Origin: Saccharopolyspora kobensis
Lineage (GTDB): Bacteria > Actinomycetota > Actinomycetes > Mycobacteriales > Pseudonocardiaceae
Direction: 5' to 3'
Assembly (NCBI RefSeq): GCF_900108315.1
Contig: NZ_FNVB01000016.1
Coordinates: 1-64,000 of the forward strand
Length of the DNA stretch: 64,000 nucleotides
Shown piece by piece: positions 58,940 to 64,000 of this stretch. The notes beneath the pieces were generated by a model that was not told the DNA's origin, made no database searches, and was given only the letters and a program-made list of their open reading frames with translations. Made by a program: the position numbers and the translations under genes. Every line of letters begins with the position of its first letter. The stretch's first letter is position 1.

Positions 58940-60394
58940 TCAGCCGGCCGAGGTCTTCTCCGGCTCGGTCGCCTTGGGCTCCCAGCACTCCACGCCGGTC
59001 AGCTCCGGCAGGCGGTCCCGGGTGAAGACCGGGTCCAGGCCCTGCTTGCGCTGCTCGTTGTAGTCCTTGAGGAGCTTGAACGCGATCGCGCTCAGCGGGG
59101 CGATCGCCGCCAGGTTCACCAGCGCCATCAGGCCCATCGTGGTGTCGGCCAGGTTCCACACCAGGTCCGAGGAACCGATCGCGCCCAGGAACGTCACCAC
59201 CAGCACGACCCAGCGGTAGCCGGTCATCACCGCGCGGTTCTGGGTCAGGAAGCCGACGTTGGACTCGCCGTAGAAGTAGTTGCCCAGCACCGAGGTGAAC
59301 GCGACCAGCAGGATGATCAGCGTCAGCAGGTGCAGCGACCAGTTGCCCAGGTTGAACTGCAGCGCTTCCTGGGTCATCGTCGGGCCGCGGTTCTCGCCGT
59401 AGGTCGGGTTGGACAGCAGCACGATGAACGCCGTGGTCGAGCACACCAGCAGGGTGTCGACGTAGACGCCGAGGGTCTGCACCAGGCCCTGCTTGACCGG
59501 GTGGCTCACCGAGGCGGTGGCACCGGCGTTCGGGGCCGAGCCGAGACCGGCCTCGTTGGAGAACATGCCGCGTCGCACGCCCTGCACGATCGCCGCGCCC
59601 ACACCGCCGGCCGCCATCTCCTCGAAACCGAAGGCGTTGGCGAAGATCTGGCCGAACACGGTCGGCAGCGCGTCGATGTTGAGCACCACGATGACCAGGC
59701 CCAGGATCATGTACAGGCCCGCCATGAACGGCACCAGCAGCTGCGCGACGTGCGCGATGCGGCGCACCCCGCCGAAGATGACCGCCGCGGTCACCGCCAC
59801 CAGGGCCAGGCCCAGCACCGGCTCCAGCCAGCCCGCCCCGGTCACGCCGGTGGCCTCCACCGAGGTCATGATCGCGCCGACGATGGTGTTGCTCTGCACC
59901 GCGTTGAACACGAAGCCGAAGGTCACCGTGATGACCACCGCGAAGAGCACGCCCATCCACTTGGCGCGCAGACCGTGCAGCATGTAGTAGGCCGGACCGC
60001 CGCGGAAACCGGACTTGTCGCGGACCTTGTACAGCTGGGCCAGGGTGGACTCCACGAAGCTGGCCGCACCGACGACCAGACCCATGATCCACATCCAGAA
60101 CACCGCGCCGGGCCCGCCAAGAGCGATCGCGGTGGCCACGCCGGCGATGTTGCCGGTGCCGATCCGGGCCGCCGCGGAGATCGCGAACGCCTGGAACGAC
60201 GAGATCGCCTTCTTGCCGTCCTCCGCGGTCTCGGCCTTGCCGACCATCGCGCGGACCATCTCCGGGATCATCCGGATCTGCACCGCACCGGAGCGGAACG
60301 TGAAGTACAGGCTGAGCACGGCCAGCACTGGGATGATCAGGTAGAGCCAGAACGTGTCGTTCAGCGCGACGATCGCGTCGTTGAGCGCTTCCAC
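58940..60394 (-). CDS. Sodium:alanine symporter (AGCS family)
   Basis: A 484-residue carrier with about 11 TM helices that imports alanine or glycine with Na+. Family marks: RIGTGNIAGVATAIALGGPG, AVFWMWIMG, SGFRGGPAYYML, GMFSNEAGLGSAPNA and the C-terminal LGAIGSSDLVWNLADT. GTG 60394 is chosen for GGAAAGG upstream; ATG 60427 would add 11 codons. Confidence 0.93.
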   Translation of the reverse strand: MEALNDAIVALNDTFWLYLIIPVLAVLSLYFTFRSGAVQIRMIPEMVRAMVGKAETAEDGKKAISSFQAFAISAAARIGTGNIAGVATAIALGGPGAVFWMWIMGLVVGAASFVESTLAQLYKVRDKSGFRGGPAYYMLHGLRAKWMGVLFAVVITVTFGFVFNAVQSNTIVGAIMTSVEATGVTGAGWLEPVLGLALVAVTAAVIFGGVRRIAHVAQLLVPFMAGLYMILGLVIVVLNIDALPTVFGQIFANAFGFEEMAAGGVGAAIVQGVRRGMFSNEAGLGSAPNAGATASVSHPVKQGLVQTLGVYVDTLLVCSTTAFIVLLSNPTYGENRGPTMTQEALQFNLGNWSLHLLTLIILLVAFTSVLGNYFYGESNVGFLTQNRAVMTGYRWVVLVVTFLGAIGSSDLVWNLADTTMGLMALVNLAAIAPLSAIAFKLLKDYNEQRKQGLDPVFTRDRLPELTGVECWEPKATEPEKTSAG

Positions 60395-60523
60395 GTAGAA
60401 CCTTTCCGCAGGGGTGGTGCGGAGCATCGGCGTTCCCGCCCGCCAAAGATCACCGCTCGTTTCGGTCGGCACAGTCTGTCCGATGGTGGGGCGCAGCGCC
60501 CTGTGCCGTGGCGGAAAGGTTAC

Positions 60524-60562
60524 AAAACGGGGCCCGCGCCGAGCGGCGCAGGGCCCCGTTTT
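60524..60562 (-). terminator. uvrA terminator
   Basis: AAAACGGGGCCC / GGGCCCCGTTTT outer stem with an inner GCGCC / GGCGC stem, 6 bp past the uvrA stop; TTTT closes the stem as a short U-tract. Confidence 0.85.
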
Positions 60563-60568
60563 CGCAGA

Positions 60569-63430
60569 TCAGCCTTCTGCCAGCACCGGCGCGAGGAATC
60601 GGCCGGTGTGACTTTCGTCGATGGCCGCCAGGTCCTCCGGAGTGCCCTCGGCCACCAGCGTGCCACCGCCGCTGCCGCCTTCCGGCCCCATGTCCAGCAC
60701 CCAGTCCGCGGTCTTGATCACGTCCAGGTTGTGCTCGATCACGATCACCGTGTTGCCCTTGTCCACCAGGCCGTTGACCACGCCGATCAGCTTGCGGATG
60801 TCCTCGAAGTGCAGGCCGGTGGTCGGCTCGTCGAGGATGTAGACCGTCTTGCCGGTGGAGCGCTTCTGCAGCTCGCTGGCCAGCTTCACGCGCTGCGCCT
60901 CACCACCGGACAGCGTCGGCGCCGGCTGCCCCAGCCGCACGTAGCCCAGCCCGACGTCCACCAGCGTCTTGAGGTGCCGGTGGATGGCCGTGATCGGCTC
61001 GAAGAACGCCGCGGCCTCCTCGATCGGCATGTCCAGGACCTCGGCGATCGTCTTGCCCTTGTAGTGCACCTCCAGGGTCTCCCGGTTGTACCGGGCGCCC
61101 TTGCACACCTCGCACGGGACGTAGACGTCGGGCAGGAAGTTCATCTCGATCTTCAAGGTGCCGTCGCCCGCGCAGGACTCGCAGCGGCCGCCCTTGATGT
61201 TGAAGGAGAAGCGGCCCGGCTGGTAGCCGCGCACCTTCGCCTCGGTGGTCGCCGCGAACAGCTTGCGGATGTGGTCGAACACACCGGTGTAGGTGGCCGG
61301 GTTCGACCGCGGGGTGCGGCCGATCGGCGACTGGTCGACCTGGACCAGCTTGTCCACGTGCTCCAGGCCCTTGACCCGGGTGTGCCGCCCCGGCACCTGG
61401 CGGGCGCCGTTGAGCTTGTTCGCCAGCACCGAGGCGAGGATGTCGTTGACCAGCGTGGACTTGCCCGACCCGGACACGCCGGTGACCGCGGTCAGGCAGC
61501 CCAGCGGGAACGACACGTCGATCTTGCGCAGGTTGTGCTCGCGCGCGCCGACCACGGTCAGCTGGCGCTTGCGGTCGGGGACGCGGCGCAGCTCCGGCAC
61601 CGGGATCTGCTTGCGCCGGGCCAGGTAGGCGCCGGTCAGCGAGTTCTTGTTCTCCAGCAGCTTCTTGTAGGTGCCGCTGTGCACCACCTGACCACCGTGC
61701 TCGCCCGCGCCGGGGCCGATGTCGACCACCCAGTCCGCGCTGCGCACGGTGTCCTCGTCGTGCTCCACGACGATCAGCGTGTTGCCCAGGTCGCGCAGCC
61801 GGCTCAGCGTCTCCAGCAGCCGGTGGTTGTCGCGCTGGTGCAGGCCGATCGACGGCTCGTCGAGCACGTAGAGCACGCCCACCAGGCCCGAACCGATCTG
61901 GGTCGCCAGCCGGATGCGCTGCGCCTCACCGCCGGAGAGCGTGCCGGCCGCGCGGTCCAGCGACAGGTAGTCCAGGCCCACGTCGAGCAGGAAGCCCAGC
62001 CGCGCCTGCACCTCCTTGAGCACCGCACCGGCGATCATCTGCTCGCGCGGCCCGAGCACCAGGCCGTTGAGGAAGTCCGAGCACTCCTGCACGCTCAGCG
62101 CGCTGACCTCGGCGATGGACAGCTCACCCGCGTCCGCGCCCGCCATGGTCACGGCCAGGATCTCGGGCTTGAGGCGGGTGCCGTCGCAGGCCGGGCACGG
62201 CACGTCCCGCATGTAGCCCTCGTACTTCTCGCGGGCGAAGTCGGACTCGGTCTGCTCCAGCCGCCGCTCCAGGAACGGGATGACGCCCTCGTAGTTGGCG
62301 TAGTAGGAACGGGTGCGCCCGTAGCGGTTCTTGTAGCGGACGTGCACCTGGTCGTTGCTGCCGTGCAGCACGGCCTTCTTGACCTTGGTGGACAGCTGCC
62401 GCCACGGGGTGTCCATCCGGAACCCGATGGACTCCGACAGCGAGGTCAGCAGCCGGGTGAAGTACTCGGCGGTGTGCCCGCCCGCCCACGGGGCGATCGC
62501 ACCGTCGGCCAGCGACAGGTCCTCGTCGGGCACCACCAGCTCCGGGTCGACCTCCTTGCGGATGCCCAGCCCCGCGCACTCCGGGCACGCGCCGTAGGGC
62601 GAGTTGAAGGAGAAGGAGCGCGGCTCCAGCTCGTCGACGCCCAGCGGGTGGCCGTTCGGGCAGGCCAGGTTCTCGGAGAACTTGCGCTCCCGGCCCGGGT
62701 CGTCCTCGTCGAGGTCGATGAACTCGATCAGCACCAGCCCGTCGGCCAGCCGCAGCGCGGTCTCCACCGAGTCGGTCAGCCGCTGCTTGGCGCCCGCCTT
62801 CACGGTGAGCCGGTCCACGACCACCGCGATGTCGTGCTTCTCCTGCTTCTTCAGCTTCGGCGGCGCGTCCAGCGGGTGCACCACGCCGTCGATGCGGGCG
62901 CGGGCGTAGCCCTGCGACTGCAGCTGCTCGAACAGGTCGACGTACTCGCCCTTGCGGCCGCGCACCACCGGCGCCAGCACCTGGAACTTGGCCCGGTCGG
63001 GCATCTCCAGCACCTGGTCGACGATCTGCTGCGGGGTCTGCTTGCTGATCGCCTCCCCGCAGGTCGGGCAGTGCGGTTTGCCGGCCCGCGCGTACAGCAG
63101 GCGCAGGTAGTCGTAGACCTCGGTGATGGTGCCCACGGTGGACCGCGGGTTGCGGCTGGTGGACTTCTGGTCGATCGACACCGCCGGGGACAGGCCTTCG
63201 ATGAAGTCCACGTCGGGCTTGTCCATCTGGCCGAGGAACTGCCGGGCGTAGGCGGACAGCGACTCCACGTAGCGGCGCTGCCCCTCGGCGAAGATGGTGT
63301 CGAAGGCCAGGCTCGACTTGCCGGAGCCGGACAGCCCGGTGAACACGATAAGGCTGTCCCGGGGCAGATCGAGGTCGATCCCGCGCAGGTTGTGCTCACG
63401 GGCGCCGCGGACGACGAGGCGGTCAGCCAC
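60569..63430 (-). CDS. uvrA: Excinuclease ABC subunit A
   Basis: Damage sensor of nucleotide excision repair, 953 residues. It has both ABC modules: Walker [13 protein letters not shown] near residue 34 and [13 protein letters not shown] in the second half; signatures [12 protein letters not shown] and [12 protein letters not shown]. Zinc fingers are visible as [11 protein letters not shown]..., CPECAGLG and CESCAGDG...[12 protein letters not shown] start with GAAGGGAT upstream. Promoter at 63552-63530 has the RecA-NDp layout. Confidence 0.98.
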   Translation of the reverse strand: MADRLVVRGAREHNLRGIDLDLPRDSLIVFTGLSGSGKSSLAFDTIFAEGQRRYVESLSAYARQFLGQMDKPDVDFIEGLSPAVSIDQKSTSRNPRSTVGTITEVYDYLRLLYARAGKPHCPTCGEAISKQTPQQIVDQVLEMPDRAKFQVLAPVVRGRKGEYVDLFEQLQSQGYARARIDGVVHPLDAPPKLKKQEKHDIAVVVDRLTVKAGAKQRLTDSVETALRLADGLVLIEFIDLDEDDPGRERKFSENLACPNGHPLGVDELEPRSFSFNSPYGACPECAGLGIRKEVDPELVVPDEDLSLADGAIAPWAGGHTAEYFTRLLTSLSESIGFRMDTPWRQLSTKVKKAVLHGSNDQVHVRYKNRYGRTRSYYANYEGVIPFLERRLEQTESDFAREKYEGYMRDVPCPACDGTRLKPEILAVTMAGADAGELSIAEVSALSVQECSDFLNGLVLGPREQMIAGAVLKEVQARLGFLLDVGLDYLSLDRAAGTLSGGEAQRIRLATQIGSGLVGVLYVLDEPSIGLHQRDNHRLLETLSRLRDLGNTLIVVEHDEDTVRSADWVVDIGPGAGEHGGQVVHSGTYKKLLENKNSLTGAYLARRKQIPVPELRRVPDRKRQLTVVGAREHNLRKIDVSFPLGCLTAVTGVSGSGKSTLVNDILASVLANKLNGARQVPGRHTRVKGLEHVDKLVQVDQSPIGRTPRSNPATYTGVFDHIRKLFAATTEAKVRGYQPGRFSFNIKGGRCESCAGDGTLKIEMNFLPDVYVPCEVCKGARYNRETLEVHYKGKTIAEVLDMPIEEAAAFFEPITAIHRHLKTLVDVGLGYVRLGQPAPTLSGGEAQRVKLASELQKRSTGKTVYILDEPTTGLHFEDIRKLIGVVNGLVDKGNTVIVIEHNLDVIKTADWVLDMGPEGGSGGGTLVAEGTPEDLAAIDESHTGRFLAPVLAEG

Positions 63431-63529
63431 AGTGATCCCTTCGAAAGTACTTGCGTTGAGGTCGACGCGCGCCGCTGCGGACCGGGCGCGAGAACCCGGT
63501 CTTCGTCAGGTCGCGACGTCGCGTCGCCC

Positions 63530-63552
63530 ATGCTATTCGGGGCCACCGACAG
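63530..63552 (-). promoter_or_regulatory. RecA-NDp/PafBC-type promoter of uvrA
   Basis: On the minus strand: CTGTCGGTG (63552-63544), exactly 8 nt, then TAGCAT (63535-63530). The known motif is TTGTCRGTG-N8-TANNNT, so only the first base differs. Transcription would start about 90 nt before the uvrA GTG. The remaining 321-bp gap to the next gene shows no other feature. Confidence 0.7.
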
Positions 63553-63752
63553 TCCCGGATCGCCTGCGCCCCACATCCGGCGCAACCCGGATCTACACCC
63601 GATCGTGTGACATCCGAAGCGGTTGGCCGACGACACTCCCGACGATACGCAAATTCGCCCGGATTGGGCACTGTTGCCCCTGTGGCCTGCGCAATTAGGC
63701 TCGATACTTCCCATCGCGCTCCGCGCACCCCTCCCCTCCGAGAGGTGGACCC

Positions 63753-64000
63753 ATGGCTGACACCGTCCTCGGCACCGGCGCGCAGCTCGCGCGCGAAGTA
63801 ACCGACCAGCTGGCCGCGGTGGAGCGCGCCACCGAGCGGCTGCTGAGCACCGTCGGCGGCTTGGACGAGGTTTCCGTGCGACAGCCCAGCCTGCTGCCCG
63901 GCTGGAGCCGCGCGCACGTGATCACCCACCTGGCCCGCAACGCCGACGGGTTCGGCAACCTGCTGATCTGGGCGCGCACCGGGATCGAGCACGCGATGTA
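63753..64000 (+). CDS. Mycothiol-dependent maleylpyruvate isomerase-type protein, N-terminal part
   Basis: The ATG at 63753 opens a frame of 82 codons to the window edge with no stop. The translation (REVTDQLAAVERATERLLST, then LLPGWSRAHVITHLARNADG) is the DinB-like four-helix N-terminal domain of mycothiol maleylpyruvate isomerases. The histidines in SRAHVITHLARNADG are metal-site candidates. The start follows AGAGGTGG. The gene is cut by the window, so its C-terminal domain is unknown. Confidence 0.85.
   Translation, partial: MADTVLGTGAQLAREVTDQLAAVERATERLLSTVGGLDEVSVRQPSLLPGWSRAHVITHLARNADGFGNLLIWARTGIEHAM

Noticed and set aside
63442-63455. LexA-like box CGAAAGTACTTGCG before uvrA
   Set aside because: Only 11 of 14 positions fit the actinobacterial SOS box and the half-site GTTCG is broken; the RecA-NDp-type promoter is a better explanation.
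58622-63610. A 1662-codon open frame on the plus strand
   Set aside because: It is antisense to uvrA and the alanine symporter. High GC removes stops from shadow frames; the composition is Arg/Gly/His/Val-rich and shows no fold.

Overview
The window looks like the chromosome of a high-GC actinomycete, most likely a Pseudonocardiaceae member close to Saccharopolyspora. This rests on GC-rich third codon positions, many GTG starts, 4-nt overlapping operons, an actinobacterial iron box, DasR-type sites, a RecA-NDp/PafBC-type repair promoter, and a mycothiol-dependent enzyme domain at the right edge. The genus is an inference; no alignment was run.

A housekeeping backbone lies wholly on the minus strand. 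From right to left it reads uvrA (60.6-63.4 kb), infC-rpmI-rplT and a 23S-type RNA methyltransferase (28.6-30.8 kb), pheS-pheT (24.7-28.4 kb), the arginine operon argC-ACT-argJ-argB-argD-argF-argR-argG'-argH (2.7-11.4 kb), a 3-methyladenine glycosylase, tyrS, and the 5' end of a 16S rRNA gene (1-142). This order is familiar in actinobacteria, but here two accessory blocks break it: 11.4-24.7 kb between argC and pheT, and 31.5-58.9 kb between the infC region and uvrA.

Accessory block 1 (11.4-24.7 kb) starts at an aminoglycoside-phosphotransferase remnant next to the argC promoter. It then holds a TetR/alcohol dehydrogenase pair, a methyltransferase, a nitrilase, a MerR regulator and a flavin monooxygenase diverging from an iron box, a VAO-type flavoprotein, a GNAT acetyltransferase, a STAND ATPase, and a PucR-DadA D-amino-acid oxidation unit with a tiny coupled coiled-coil gene.

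Accessory block 2 (31.5-58.9 kb) contains three functional groups. First, a probable N-acyl/D-amino acid scavenging locus (31.5-41.1 kb): M20 deacylase plus MFS importer, RidA, IclR, a DSD1-type PLP deaminase, D-aminoacylase and a GntP-family permease, with a shared TTGC-N7-GCAA operator at both promoters. Second, an aminosugar unit (46.4-52.7 kb): GH5 glycosidase, ABC sugar importer and GH20 hexosaminidase, with DasR-like sites. Third, assorted enzymes and regulators, plus an 846-residue two-TM protein whose C-terminal half is an extracellular periplasmic-binding-protein-like receptor.

The observations most worth checking are: a 61-bp bi-palindromic repeat present twice, one copy forming the end of a catalytically degenerate argG; an infC whose only good Shine-Dalgarno precedes an ATC codon; a perfect 96-bp in-frame tandem duplication in a DUF885 gene; the shared IclR operator; and the membrane receptor at 52.7 kb. 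No CRISPR array, tRNA, intact insertion sequence or biosynthetic core enzyme was seen.
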